Assembly: GCA_963834515.1 (NCBI GenBank) | Contig: CAWICB010000003.1 | Location: forward strand, 682,001 to 746,000 | Reading direction: 5' to 3' | Source of the DNA: RYN-230 sp963834515 | GTDB taxonomy: Bacteria; Actinomycetota; Actinomycetes; Streptosporangiales; Streptosporangiaceae | DNA length: 64,000 nt | Shown: positions 1-7,755 of the stretch, in pieces | Layout of the letters: each line of letters opens with the position of its first letter | Numbering within the stretch: position 1 is the stretch's first letter | The notes under the pieces: model-generated | Told to the model about the DNA's origin: nothing | Databases searched by the model: none | The model's input: the letters and a program-made list of their open reading frames with translations, nothing else | Translations under genes and position numbers: made by a program

Positions 1-124
1 AGCGGCTGGTGCCGATGCCGGTCGCGATGCCGTTGCTGGGCGCGATCGCATCGGCCAGCTCGACCACTTCCTCGCGGGTCGTGGCCCGGCCCGCCTCGGC
101 CTCGATCCCTACGCTCCACCTCAC
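1..124 (-). CDS. Partial unknown protein (N-terminal 41 residues)
   Basis: The minus strand opens with GTG at 124 and stays open to the window edge, giving a peptide that begins VRWSVGIEAEAGRATTREEV. A GGAG lies just before the GTG, and the VWA gene stops only 8 bases upstream, so this is probably the last visible member of the MoxR/VWA operon. I do not recognise a family from 41 residues. It could also be a chance frame, but the spacing and ribosome binding site favour a real gene. Confidence 0.5.
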   Translation of the reverse strand, partial: MRWSVGIEAEAGRATTREEVVELADAIAPSNGIATGIGTSR

Positions 125-132
125 GGCGACTC

Positions 133-1266
133 CTAACGCAGTGCTGGCAGCAGCGTAGCCAGTTCTTCCAGGCTGCTCAGATCGTGCCCGGGCAGGACCA
201 GGTCGATATGCGGCGCCGCGACGGCCATGCCCAGCGCGCCGCCGGGGCCGCCGCCATGCGGGTTCAGCCACACGATGCGGTAGCTGAGCCGCCGCAGCCG
301 CTCCATCGCGGTGGCCAGCACGTCCGGGTCGCCGCGGTCCAGGCCGTCGGAGCAGATGACCACGATCCCGCCGCGGCACAGCCCACGGCGGCCCCAGTCC
401 CGGACGAACGTGTCCAGGCTGGCCCCGATCCTGGTCCCGCCCTCCCAGTCCAGCACGGCCTGGGTGGCGCGCTCCAGGGCGTCGTCCGCCCGCCGCCGGT
501 CCAGCGCCCGGGTGATCCGGGTCAGCCGGGTCCCGAAGCAGAACACCTCGACCCTGGCCGCCTGCCCGGCCGCCCGCTGCGCCGAGTAGGCGAACTGGAG
601 CAGGCTGCGCGAGTAGTCGGCCATCGACCCGGACACGTCGAGGATGAGGATCAGCGGGCGCAGCCGGATTTTCCGCCGCCGCCAGCTCAGTTCGGCCGGG
701 TCGCCGTGCATGCGCAGCGACTCGCGCACCATCCGGCGCACGTCCGGGGACGGCCCGGCAGGCGAGGACCGGGTCCGCCGGGTGCGCCGCCGCGGCGGGG
801 CGAGCCGGATCCGGGCCATGATCCGGCGCAGCATGGCCAGCTCCTCCGGGGTGCAGGCGGCGAACGACTTGTGCCGCAGCGCCTCCGCGTCCGAGGCCAT
901 CAGGCCCAGCGTGGCCTCTTCCGGGTCGCCCTCCGGCCCCGCGGGCGGGTCGGTGGCCGGCACGTCGAGGACCGCTGCGGACTCCGCCGTGACCCGGGCC
1001 CGGAGCGTGAGCAGTTCCCGGACCGGGTCACTGGCGGCCAGGAAGAACTGGCGGAACACCCGGTCGTAGGTGCTGATGCTGTCCCGGCGGGTGATCAGCG
1101 TGGTGCGGCCCGCCCAGTACAGGTCAACCAGGTCGGTCGGGTCCAGCGTGCCCATCGCGGCTGCGAACGCCAGCACGTCCCCGGAGCCTACGGCCAGCCC
1201 GGCGCCGCGCAGCGCGGCGGCGAAGTCGGCCAGCACCCGGACGAACGGCAGGCCGGCGTCAGCCAC
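133..1266 (-). CDS. VWA domain-containing CoxE-like protein
   Basis: The 377-residue protein has a C-terminal von Willebrand A domain with an intact MIDAS metal site (LILDVSGSMADYSRS, the DxSxS motif) followed by SDGLDRGD. The N-terminal half is helical and matches the COG3552/CoxE type of VWA proteins, which work with MoxR AAA+ ATPases as cytoplasmic chaperone pairs. The GTG start at 1266 overlaps the stop of the upstream MoxR gene by 8 bases (GTGGCTGA), which implies translational coupling. A longer open frame reaches to 1530, but its extra part is the antisense-like shadow of the ATPase gene and was discarded. The client protein is unknown. Confidence 0.85.
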   Translation of the reverse strand: MADAGLPFVRVLADFAAALRGAGLAVGSGDVLAFAAAMGTLDPTDLVDLYWAGRTTLITRRDSISTYDRVFRQFFLAASDPVRELLTLRARVTAESAAVLDVPATDPPAGPEGDPEEATLGLMASDAEALRHKSFAACTPEELAMLRRIMARIRLAPPRRRTRRTRSSPAGPSPDVRRMVRESLRMHGDPAELSWRRRKIRLRPLILILDVSGSMADYSRSLLQFAYSAQRAAGQAARVEVFCFGTRLTRITRALDRRRADDALERATQAVLDWEGGTRIGASLDTFVRDWGRRGLCRGGIVVICSDGLDRGDPDVLATAMERLRRLSYRIVWLNPHGGGPGGALGMAVAAPHIDLVLPGHDLSSLEELATLLPALR

Positions 1267-2149
1267 CGGACGTGATCTCGGCCAGGTTCTCCCGGACCAG
1301 GTCGAGGTCGTCGCGCTCCTTGACCACCGCGCCGAGCGTGTCCTCGGCGGCCTCCGGCCCGAGATCGGTGGCGCCCAGGAAGTCGAGCGTGCGCACCCAG
1401 TCGATGGTCTCCGCCACCCCGGGCGGCTTGGCCAGGTCCAGCTCGCGCAGCCGGTGCACCGCGCGGACCACCGACTGGGCCAGCGCCTCCGGCACCCCGG
1501 GCGCGCGAACCCGGACGATCTCCACCTCACGGGCCGCGGCCGGGTAGCCGATCCAGTGGTAGAGGCAGCGCCGCTTGAGCGCGTCGTGCAGCTCCCGGGT
1601 GCGGTTGGAGGTGAGGATGACCAGCGGCGGGCTGGCCGCCCGGACGGTGCCGATCTCCGGGATGCTGATCTGGAAGTCGGACAGCACCTCGAGCAGGAAC
1701 GCCTCGAACTCGTCGTCGGCCCGGTCCACCTCGTCGATCAGCAGCACGGCCTGGTCGCCGGCCCGGACCGCCTCGAGCAGCGGCCGTTCGAGCAGGAACC
1801 GCGGGCCGAAGACTTTGTCCACCGCGTCGTCTTCGGTGATCTTCCGCTCGGACAGGGCCCGGATGTACAGCATCTGCCGTGCGTAGTCCCACTCGTACAG
1901 CGCCTGGCTGGTGTCGATGCCCTCGTAGCACTGCAGCCGGATCAATTTCCGGCCAAACACGGCGGCCAGCACCTTGGCCGCCTCGGTCTTGCCCACCCCG
2001 ACTTCGCCCTCGAGCAGGACCGGGCGCTGCAGGGACAGGCCCACGTACAGCGCGGTGGCCAGCCCGCGGTCGGCCAGATACCCGCCCTGGCGCAGGATCG
2101 CGGTGAGCTCGGCGACGCTGGCGGGCGGCCCCACCACTGGCTGGTCCAA
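1259..2149 (-). CDS. MoxR family AAA+ ATPase
   Basis: The protein shows a Walker A motif (GEVGVGKTE), Walker B (LLIDEVDRADDEFEAFLLE), sensor 1 (LVILTSNRTRELHDALKRRC) and the VGLSLQRPVLLEG lead-in typical of MoxR ATPases, which remodel or insert metal into partner proteins together with VWA proteins such as the next gene. The start is uncertain. TTG at 2149 or CTG at 2161 just follow or overlap the stop of the 86-residue gene at 2158, and a GTG lies at about 2134. The frame stays open to 2314, but that part lies within the upstream gene and has no MoxR character. It is about 296 residues, which is normal for the family. Confidence 0.85.
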   Translation of the reverse strand: MDQPVVGPPASVAELTAILRQGGYLADRGLATALYVGLSLQRPVLLEGEVGVGKTEAAKVLAAVFGRKLIRLQCYEGIDTSQALYEWDYARQMLYIRALSERKITEDDAVDKVFGPRFLLERPLLEAVRAGDQAVLLIDEVDRADDEFEAFLLEVLSDFQISIPEIGTVRAASPPLVILTSNRTRELHDALKRRCLYHWIGYPAAAREVEIVRVRAPGVPEALAQSVVRAVHRLRELDLAKPPGVAETIDWVRTLDFLGATDLGPEAAEDTLGAVVKERDDLDLVRENLAEITSGG

Positions 2150-2157
2150 AGCAGAGC

Positions 2158-2418
2158 TCAGCGCGGCTCGGCCTGGCCGAGGACCAGGTCCCGGACCGAG
2201 CCGCCGGCCGCGTTCAGCTTGCCTTCGCGGGCCAGCCGGGACCGCCAGGCGGTGTGCAGGTCCTCGTCGTCGCCGGCCATCCCGTCGAAGTTGATGTCCG
2301 CCATCCGCTGGCACGCCTTGGTGTCGCCGCAGGCGTCATCGAGATCCGCGCTGGTCAGTCCCTGGGCGGCCCAGATCCCGCGGAGCACACCAAGCGCCTC
2401 GTCCGGCTGATCGCTCAT
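2158..2418 (-). CDS. Small acidic hypothetical protein, first gene of the MoxR operon
   Basis: This 86-residue protein starts MSDQPDEALGVLRGIWAAQG and has two cysteines (DACGDTKACQ) and an acidic middle. It ends where the MoxR ATPase begins, so the three genes (small protein, ATPase, VWA) look like one minus-strand operon. I do not recognise a named domain. It may be an adaptor or client of the MoxR/VWA pair, which is inference from position only. Confidence 0.7.
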   Translation of the reverse strand: MSDQPDEALGVLRGIWAAQGLTSADLDDACGDTKACQRMADINFDGMAGDDEDLHTAWRSRLAREGKLNAAGGSVRDLVLGQAEPR

Positions 2419-2539
2419 AGCGCCGATGCTAATTGGTCCGCCCAGCCCAGGCGACCACGGATTAAGTGATCTCTTATCAGCAGCGGGTGCTGAACACCGG
2501 CGATCCATAGCTAACGCCCGGCCGACCGACAATGGACCG

Positions 2540-2881
2540 GTGATCGATGTCGCGCCGGAACGTTTCGAGGAGATGGTCGCGGCCGCGCTGGACAGCCTGC
2601 CGGAGGAACTGGGCCGGCTGATGCGCAACGTGGCCGTCACCGTGGAGAACGGGCCCGGGCCGCCCGGGCTGCTTGGGCTGTACCAGGGCATCCCGCTGAC
2701 CAGCCGGACCACCCAGTACGCCGGGGTACTGCCAGACCGGATCACCATCTACCGGCTGGCCATCTGCGCCATCTGCCGGACCCCGGACGAGGTCATCACG
2801 CAGGTGCGGCGCACCGTGATCCACGAGGTGGGGCATTATTTCGGCATCAGCGACGAACGCCTGGCCGAACTCGGCTGGTAA
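2540..2881 (+). CDS. Zincin-like metallopeptidase family protein (PF06262 type)
   Basis: The product is about 113 residues and ends with the zinc-binding helix HEVGHYFG (HExxH plus a downstream Asp/Glu) near the C terminus, the hallmark of the small DUF1025/zincin family found in many actinobacteria. The conserved FEEMVAAALDSLPEEL start and the LGLYQGIPLT segment agree. GTG at 2540 is preferred because family members begin just before FEEMV. The frame is open from 2426, but that part overlaps the divergent promoter region. Substrates are unknown. Confidence 0.8.
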   Translation: MIDVAPERFEEMVAAALDSLPEELGRLMRNVAVTVENGPGPPGLLGLYQGIPLTSRTTQYAGVLPDRITIYRLAICAICRTPDEVITQVRRTVIHEVGHYFGISDERLAELGW

Positions 2882-2887
2882 CCCGGC

Positions 2888-3352
2888 TCAGCTCTTGGCC
2901 GCGGTCATCAGCGCCACGACCAGCACGGTGTGCCCGATCTTGACCTTGTCGCCCTTCTTCAGCCGCTGCGGCGCGCGGATCCGGCGGCCATTGAGCCAGG
3001 TGCCGTTCCTCGAGCCGAGGTCCTCGACGTACCAGAGGCCGTGCGCGACCTGGAACCGGGCGTGCTGCCCGGACGCGAAGTCGTCCGTGATGACCAGGGT
3101 GCCCTGGCGCCCGGCCGTGAAGTTGGTATGGAAGATGTGCCGCTGCTCGCCGACGTCCAGGTGCAGCGACTGACTCGGCCTGGTGTCGGCCAGCGTCACG
3201 CCGGTCTGCCCGGCCACCGCCGATACCGCCATCCGCCAGGCTTGCTGCTCGTCCTCGGACGCGTTGTCCCACGCCGGGACCGAGCCAGGGTGGGCGCTGC
3301 GGTGGGCCTCGTAGGCGGTGCGGGCCAGGCTGTCCAGGTTGGCGCTGCTCAC
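2888..3352 (-). CDS. FHA domain-containing protein
   Basis: The C-terminal half is a forkhead-associated domain with the phosphothreonine-binding signature residues SGQHARF (the S/H pair) and EDLGSRNGTWLNGRRI, ending with GDKVKIGHTVLVV. The N-terminal ~55 residues are a helical segment (NLDSLARTAYEAHRS) typical of RyR-like or AbiEi-associated actinobacterial FHA proteins. It would read phosphothreonine marks left by Ser/Thr kinases. GTG at 3352 is chosen because upstream residues lack family character. It is convergent with the metallopeptidase gene, with only six bases between them. Confidence 0.85.
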   Translation of the reverse strand: MSSANLDSLARTAYEAHRSAHPGSVPAWDNASEDEQQAWRMAVSAVAGQTGVTLADTRPSQSLHLDVGEQRHIFHTNFTAGRQGTLVITDDFASGQHARFQVAHGLWYVEDLGSRNGTWLNGRRIRAPQRLKKGDKVKIGHTVLVVALMTAAKS

Positions 3353-3406
3353 ACATCGATGATGCCAGAGGACGGGCCGGTGAGTGCCAGGTCCCGGACC
3401 TAGCAC

Positions 3407-3461
3407 ACCTGCAATCATCGGTTGCAGGTTGGCTTTCGACGTGCTACCGTCGGTTGCAGGT
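3407..3461 (+). promoter_or_regulatory. Promoter with a three-copy TTGCAGGT operator
   Basis: ACCTGCAA (3407-3414) and TTGCAGGT (3422-3429) form a perfect 8-base inverted repeat, and a third TTGCAGGT copy lies at 3454-3461. A sigma-70-like promoter fits between them: -35 TTGCAG at 3422-3427, a 17-base spacer and -10 TACCGT at 3445-3450. The copies overlap the -35 and sit just after the -10, as expected for a repressor or MerR-type site controlling the DUF2182 gene. The binding protein is unknown. Confidence 0.5.
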
Positions 3462-3499
3462 AGAGCCGGGAACGGACGAGGGAAGACGAGAGAACTGTC

Positions 3500-4213
3500 A
3501 TGACGGATCAATCAGCCAGCCCCCGCGGCCACGGCGCCGCCCCGCGCCCCATCGCGCTGACCAGCGCAACGCCAGCCGTCACGGCCATCGCGCTGGCGGC
3601 CGCGCTGGGGCTCGCGGCGGCGGGCTGGGTGGTCTCCATCCGGCAGATGAGCGGGATGGACATGGGGGTCGCCACCGGCCTCGGTTCGCTCGCGTTCTTC
3701 ATCGTCCTGTGGGTGTGGATGATGGCGGCGATGATGCTGCCCGGTGCAGTCCCCGTTTTCCTGCGCCGCACCCAGGCGGCGAGCCCGGCGCTCGCCGTGC
3801 CCGTCTTCGTAACGTCATACCTGGCCGTCTGGACCCTGGCCGGCCTCGTGGTGTACGCCGGGTACCGCCCGCACGGGACCGTGGCCGCCGGGGCGATCAC
3901 GATCGCCGCCGGTGTCTATGAGCTCACGCCGGTCAAGCAGCGCTTCCGCCGGCACTGCCGCGCGATTGGCCGCACCGGATTCGAGTTCGCCGGGTCCTGC
4001 GTCGGCTCGAGCATCGGGCTGATGCTGATCTTCCTCGCCCTGGGCGTCATGAGCATCCCCTGGATGGCCGTGATCACCGTACTCGTGACCGGGCAGAAAC
4101 TGCTGCCCGCCAGAGCCGCCATCGACGTGCCGGTGGCGCTGGCCATCATCGGGCTGGGCATCGTGATCCTCGCCGCCCCGGCGTGGATACCCGGGCTCAC
4201 GCCCGCGATGTGA
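3500..4213 (+). CDS. DUF2182 family integral membrane protein
   Basis: The 237-residue protein has about six membrane segments and the family signatures WMMAAMMLPGAVPVF, YELTPVKQRFRRHCR and LALGVMSIPWMAVITVL. COG5486/DUF2182 proteins are annotated as predicted metal-binding membrane proteins, and the RQMSGMDMG methionine-rich loop near residue 50 fits that idea. It starts at ATG 3500 behind a weak purine-rich site, downstream of the repeated operator. A DUF899 gene follows after 40 bases, so the two are probably co-transcribed. Confidence 0.85.
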   Translation: MTDQSASPRGHGAAPRPIALTSATPAVTAIALAAALGLAAAGWVVSIRQMSGMDMGVATGLGSLAFFIVLWVWMMAAMMLPGAVPVFLRRTQAASPALAVPVFVTSYLAVWTLAGLVVYAGYRPHGTVAAGAITIAAGVYELTPVKQRFRRHCRAIGRTGFEFAGSCVGSSIGLMLIFLALGVMSIPWMAVITVLVTGQKLLPARAAIDVPVALAIIGLGIVILAAPAWIPGLTPAM

Positions 4214-4253
4214 CGCCGCCGTTCCACCGACCAGAGTTGCCAGGAGGACAACG

Positions 4254-5213
4254 ATGACCGAACACAAGACCGGAACTCGCGCCGAGTGGCTCACGGCCAG
4301 TGCCGAGCTGCTCGAACGCGAGAAGGAACTCACCCGGCTGGGCGATGAGCTTGCCCGGCAACGCCGCGAGCTGCCCTGGGTGCCGGTCGGGAAGCGGTAC
4401 ACGCTGCAGACCGAGGCCGGGCCGAAGACGCTGACCGAGCTGTTCGACGGCCGCTCCCAGCTGGTGGTCTACCACTTCATGTTCGGCCCCGGCTACGTCG
4501 CGGGCTGCCCGGCCTGCTCGTCCACCGCCGACAGCTTCGACGGCGTACTCGCCCACCTCGAGGCCCGCGACGTAACCATGATCTGCGTCTCGCGCGCGCC
4601 GATCGACCAGCTGCTCGCCTACCGCGAGCGCATGGGCTGGAGCTTCACCTGGGCCTCCAGCCACGCCAGCGACTTCAACTTCGACTTCGGCGTATCGGCC
4701 CGGGCGGAGATGACGCAGGGTTCAGCGCCGCCCCGGCCCGAGGCGGGCGAGCTCACGCTGCTTCGGCTGCTGCACGACCAGCCCGCCGTCCGTGACAACC
4801 TGCCGCTCGTCACGGCCCAGAACGCACGCGCGACCGGGACGGACCTTGACGGTTATTTCTCCGAAGGGCACGGTGTCAGCACGTTCGCCCGGGACAGCGG
4901 CACCGTCTACCACCGCTACTCCAGCTACGCCCGCGGCACGGAGTTCCTGATGGGCTACTACGCGATCCTTGACCGCGCGCCCAACGGCCGCGGCGAAGGC
5001 GATCAGCCCATGAGCTGGCTGCGCCGCCACGACGAGTACCCGGCGGGCGAGTTAGGTCTGGATATTGACTTGTGGTGCACTGCGCGGTTGGCATCAATTA
5101 GTGCGTACCCAAGCACCCGGTGGAGGCAGCCGACTGCGGGTGGCTGGTCTCCGGTCGCTATGGAGCTTCCATCGACGGTGAGCGCTGCCCGGTGTGGCGC
5201 CGCACGGCGCTGA
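4254..5213 (+). CDS. DUF899 family thioredoxin-like protein with foreign C-terminal tail
   Basis: Residues 1-263 match the DUF899 (thioredoxin-like) family: an N-terminal EKELTRLGDELARQRRELPW helix, then LVVYHFMFGPGYVAGCPACS with a CxxC pair, RMGWSFTWASS, DFNFDFGVS, VYHRYSSYARG and the usual terminal PMSWLRRHDEY. Family members normally end there. Here the frame runs on for about 56 residues with no family character before stopping at 5213, and the DNA after about 5050 has lower GC. An ancestral stop was probably lost. It has a good AGGAGG site before ATG 4254. The role is probably redox, but no substrate is known. Confidence 0.85.
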   Translation: MTEHKTGTRAEWLTASAELLEREKELTRLGDELARQRRELPWVPVGKRYTLQTEAGPKTLTELFDGRSQLVVYHFMFGPGYVAGCPACSSTADSFDGVLAHLEARDVTMICVSRAPIDQLLAYRERMGWSFTWASSHASDFNFDFGVSARAEMTQGSAPPRPEAGELTLLRLLHDQPAVRDNLPLVTAQNARATGTDLDGYFSEGHGVSTFARDSGTVYHRYSSYARGTEFLMGYYAILDRAPNGRGEGDQPMSWLRRHDEYPAGELGLDIDLWCTARLASISAYPSTRWRQPTAGGWSPVAMELPSTVSAARCGAARR

Positions 5214-5250
5214 ACTGCAACCTGCGCCTCTGCCGTGCGGTACCGGCGGC

Positions 5251-6189
5251 TCAGCGCATTCCAGCCCGGCGGAGGCGTTCGTGGGCTTCGTCTTGGGTCA
5301 GGCGGGTAACTGGCTGTCCGGCGGCGTGTTCCTGCTTGGCGTCGAACGCCTTCGTCCAGACGCCTGCGGCCCAGCAGCGCTGTAGCTCGCCGGGACTGAA
5401 GGGCCGTCCGCGGGCGGTGGCGTAGGCGTGCAGGAACTCGCGAGTCTCGGTCACGGTGGCCAGCGCCGGGTAGAGGTAGATGGCCGCAGCCAGTCCGGCG
5501 ATGACTGCTTCGCTGTCGGCGATCAGGCTGTCCCAGTCGTAGGCCACTAGCAGCCGGTTGCCGTGCCAGCGCAGGTTGTCCGTGATCCAGTCGCCGTGCC
5601 CGATCACGGCCTGGTCCTGGTCTTCGCGCAGCTTCTGCCGGGCGGCCTGGCCCGCCGCATCGATCCAGCCCGGCCCATCGACCTGGTTCAGGTCCACTTC
5701 CAGGTCCTCGGGCCAGGGCCACAGCCCGCCCTGGCTATGGTTCCATGCTGCCCACGGCGGCGCGGGCGCCAGCGAGGGCATCTGCCCGGGCCGGGGAGCC
5801 AGGTGCACCAGTCGCGCGAGCGCTGCGGCAAAAGGCTGAGCGGCGCGGCCGGAGCCAGGCAGCATGCCCCCGCCCGGGATGTGGCTCTCGGCGGTGGCTT
5901 CATACTCACCGAGCGGTGCGGGGCCAGCCAGCGGCTGCGGACAGGGATACCCGGAATCGAACAGGCGGCGCTGCACCTCGGTCCACGCAGCGATACGCAG
6001 CGCGGCGGGGCGGACCCGCACCACGACCTCACGCCCGTCGGCCAGCCGTGTTCCCACCACATAGGTAAGGTGACCCGTCCGGAACAGCTCGCTTTCCGGC
6101 GGACTGCCCAGATGCACCTCGCACCACGCGGCCAGGCTTGCCGCATCGACCACAGGCAGTCCGGATGCCATCTGGCCATTCTCATCCAA
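5251..6189 (-). CDS. Phosphotransferase (aminoglycoside phosphotransferase-like) family protein
   Basis: The kinase-like fold is shown by the catalytic loop VIGHGDWITDNLRW and the metal-binding VAYDWDSLIADSE about 12 residues later, the HGD...N...DWD pattern of APH/choline-kinase-like enzymes. The N-lobe LTYVVGTRLADGREVVVRVR contains the nucleotide-binding strand. At 312 residues it is a normal length. Substrates in this superfamily range from antibiotics to sugars and cannot be told from the sequence. It is followed, in the same direction, by nothing closely linked, and codon use is a little less GC-rich than the origin genes. Confidence 0.75.
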   Translation of the reverse strand: MDENGQMASGLPVVDAASLAAWCEVHLGSPPESELFRTGHLTYVVGTRLADGREVVVRVRPAALRIAAWTEVQRRLFDSGYPCPQPLAGPAPLGEYEATAESHIPGGGMLPGSGRAAQPFAAALARLVHLAPRPGQMPSLAPAPPWAAWNHSQGGLWPWPEDLEVDLNQVDGPGWIDAAGQAARQKLREDQDQAVIGHGDWITDNLRWHGNRLLVAYDWDSLIADSEAVIAGLAAAIYLYPALATVTETREFLHAYATARGRPFSPGELQRCWAAGVWTKAFDAKQEHAAGQPVTRLTQDEAHERLRRAGMR

Positions 6190-6227
6190 CCACCGCAGCC
6201 CGGGGACCCGATGTGCTCGTGAATGTC

Positions 6228-6623
6228 CTACGAGGGTGGCGCGAAGAATTCCAGCGCGATGTTGTCTGGATCGCGGAAGGACAACGCAGAACCGTAATCA
6301 GCATCGACGACACCGCCGTTGACGATACCGAGTTCGTTTAGCCGGGCCTCCCATGCTTCGAGTTCACTTCGGCTACTACAGGAAAAGGCCAGGTGGTCCA
6401 GGCCAACTCGACGCTCATTGAAGGGAAGAGTGTCAGCTGGATCAGGAAACTGGTGAAAGCCGACGAGGGTTTGACCTCCGACGAGCCAGACAGCGCGTCG
6501 AAACGGCCCGGGTTCTTCGTCCAGGATGAGCTTGGTGTCGAAGACCCGCTCGTACCACGGGATACTGCGGTTGAGGTCGCTCACCGTCAGAGTCACATGG
6601 GCGATGGCCGGGGATTCGGGCAT
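6228..6623 (-). CDS. VOC (glyoxalase/dioxygenase fold) family protein
   Basis: The 131-residue protein has the paired beta-alpha-beta-beta-beta modules of the vicinal oxygen chelate superfamily: HVTLTVSDLNRSIPWYERVF at the start, GLDHLAFSC in the middle and SFRDPDNIALEFFAPPS at the end, with metal-ligand candidates His9, His77 and Glu126. It may be a lyase, dioxygenase or resistance protein. The DNA is clearly less GC-rich than its neighbours, which suggests recent acquisition. It starts at ATG 6623 after AGGAGG. Confidence 0.85.
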   Translation of the reverse strand: MPESPAIAHVTLTVSDLNRSIPWYERVFDTKLILDEEPGPFRRAVWLVGGQTLVGFHQFPDPADTLPFNERRVGLDHLAFSCSSRSELEAWEARLNELGIVNGGVVDADYGSALSFRDPDNIALEFFAPPS

Positions 6624-6724
6624 GTAAGCCTCCTATGGCACGGCTTGCCCCGAGGTGCGGTGGGCCGGATTGATCGGCTGCCGCCGACCCGTCAGAGTGG
6701 GTGGGGCTGGACCTGTGAGCTGGG

Positions 6725-6798
6725 TGGGCGTACGTGGACTTGAACCACGGACCTCTTCCTTATCAGGGAAGCGCTCTAACCGACTGAGCTATACGCCC
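6725..6798 (-). tRNA. tRNA-Ile (GAT anticodon)
   Basis: The 74-base minus-strand sequence folds as a full cloverleaf: acceptor GGGCGTA/TACGCCC, D arm GCTC/GAGC, anticodon stem CTTCC/GGAAG with loop CTGATAA, and T arm CGTGG/CCACG with TTCAAGT. The CCA end is not encoded. It lies downstream of gyrA-DUF3566, as in other actinobacteria. Confidence 0.97.
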
Positions 6799-6847
6799 GC
6801 GAGGCGGACACCGCCGGGATAGGTTATCGCATTCTGTGGGTAACCCG

Positions 6848-7678
6848 TCAGTCCGTCTCCCGGAGGGTGACCTCGATGCCGCCACCCAGGTGAGTCACCA
6901 GGTTGTAGATCATGGACCCGACCGTGCACAGAGCCGTGATCAGGATGATGTTCACTGCGCCCAGCAGCATCGTGTAGCCGAGGATCCGGGACGCGGAGAA
7001 CCAGCGGCTCAGGTTCATCCCGGACGAACTGGAACTCGACGTGACGCTGGCCAGCGTGTGCTCGATCGAGGTGAATACCCCCAAGCTGGACAGGATGAAG
7101 TACAGCAACGCCACCGCGACGAACAGCACCACCCAGGCCACCAGCGACATGAGGAAACTGAACTTCATCACCGACCACGGCTCGAGCCGGGCGACGACCA
7201 GGTCGGCCCGCCGGGCCGACACCTGGCTGTCCGCTTTGCCAGTTTTGGCCGCCTTATTGGCCTTTCCGGCCTTGATCACGCCCGGCAGCGAGGCCGCCCC
7301 GCCACCCAGGTAGCGGCGCGGGGACACCGCGCTGAATGTGCTGGTCCGGTTGGCTGATTCGTCCGTCTCGGTCCGGTAATCATTACCGGCGACATCATTG
7401 CCGGTGGCCGTATTGCCCATGGACGCATTGCCGGTGGCTGTCCCGGACAGCTCGGCCGGGTACGGCGGGACCTGGGACGTCGTCTCCCCGGACGTCTTGT
7501 CCTCGTAGCCGTACCCACTCGAGTACGAAGAGTCTCCGTCGAAGCTGTACTCGGTCGGGCCGGCCGGCGCCGCCTCCCCAGCCTCGTCGGCCTCGGGGCT
7601 GCGCACGTCGGCAGCTGCGCCCGTCTTCGACTGCGTCCCGTCAGGCAGCCACGACGGCGGTTCTGCGCGTTGATCCAC
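6848..7678 (-). CDS. DUF3566 domain-containing membrane protein
   Basis: The first ~150 residues are a low-complexity, Gly/Ser/Thr-rich cytoplasmic tail. After it comes the DUF3566 domain beginning RRADLVVARLEPWSVMKFSF, with two membrane helices (LVAWVVLFVAVALLYFIL and LLGAVNIILITALCTVGSMI) flanking a loop. The family is nearly always located directly after gyrA in actinobacteria and its function is not established. The GTG start at 7678 is preceded by AGGAGG. The gene is probably co-transcribed with gyrB-gyrA (77-base gap). Confidence 0.9.
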   Translation of the reverse strand: MDQRAEPPSWLPDGTQSKTGAAADVRSPEADEAGEAAPAGPTEYSFDGDSSYSSGYGYEDKTSGETTSQVPPYPAELSGTATGNASMGNTATGNDVAGNDYRTETDESANRTSTFSAVSPRRYLGGGAASLPGVIKAGKANKAAKTGKADSQVSARRADLVVARLEPWSVMKFSFLMSLVAWVVLFVAVALLYFILSSLGVFTSIEHTLASVTSSSSSSGMNLSRWFSASRILGYTMLLGAVNIILITALCTVGSMIYNLVTHLGGGIEVTLRETD

Positions 7679-7755
7679 CCCGTCCTCCTCAGCAGGTTTC
7701 CTACGAGGTTATCTCCGAATGACGGTGATGCTTCCCCAATCACCGCACCGTGACT

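Noticed and set aside
1259..2314. Start of the MoxR ATPase at 2314
   Set aside because: The extra part is Arg/Gly-rich and overlaps the upstream gene, with no AAA+ character. A start near 2149 fits the family.
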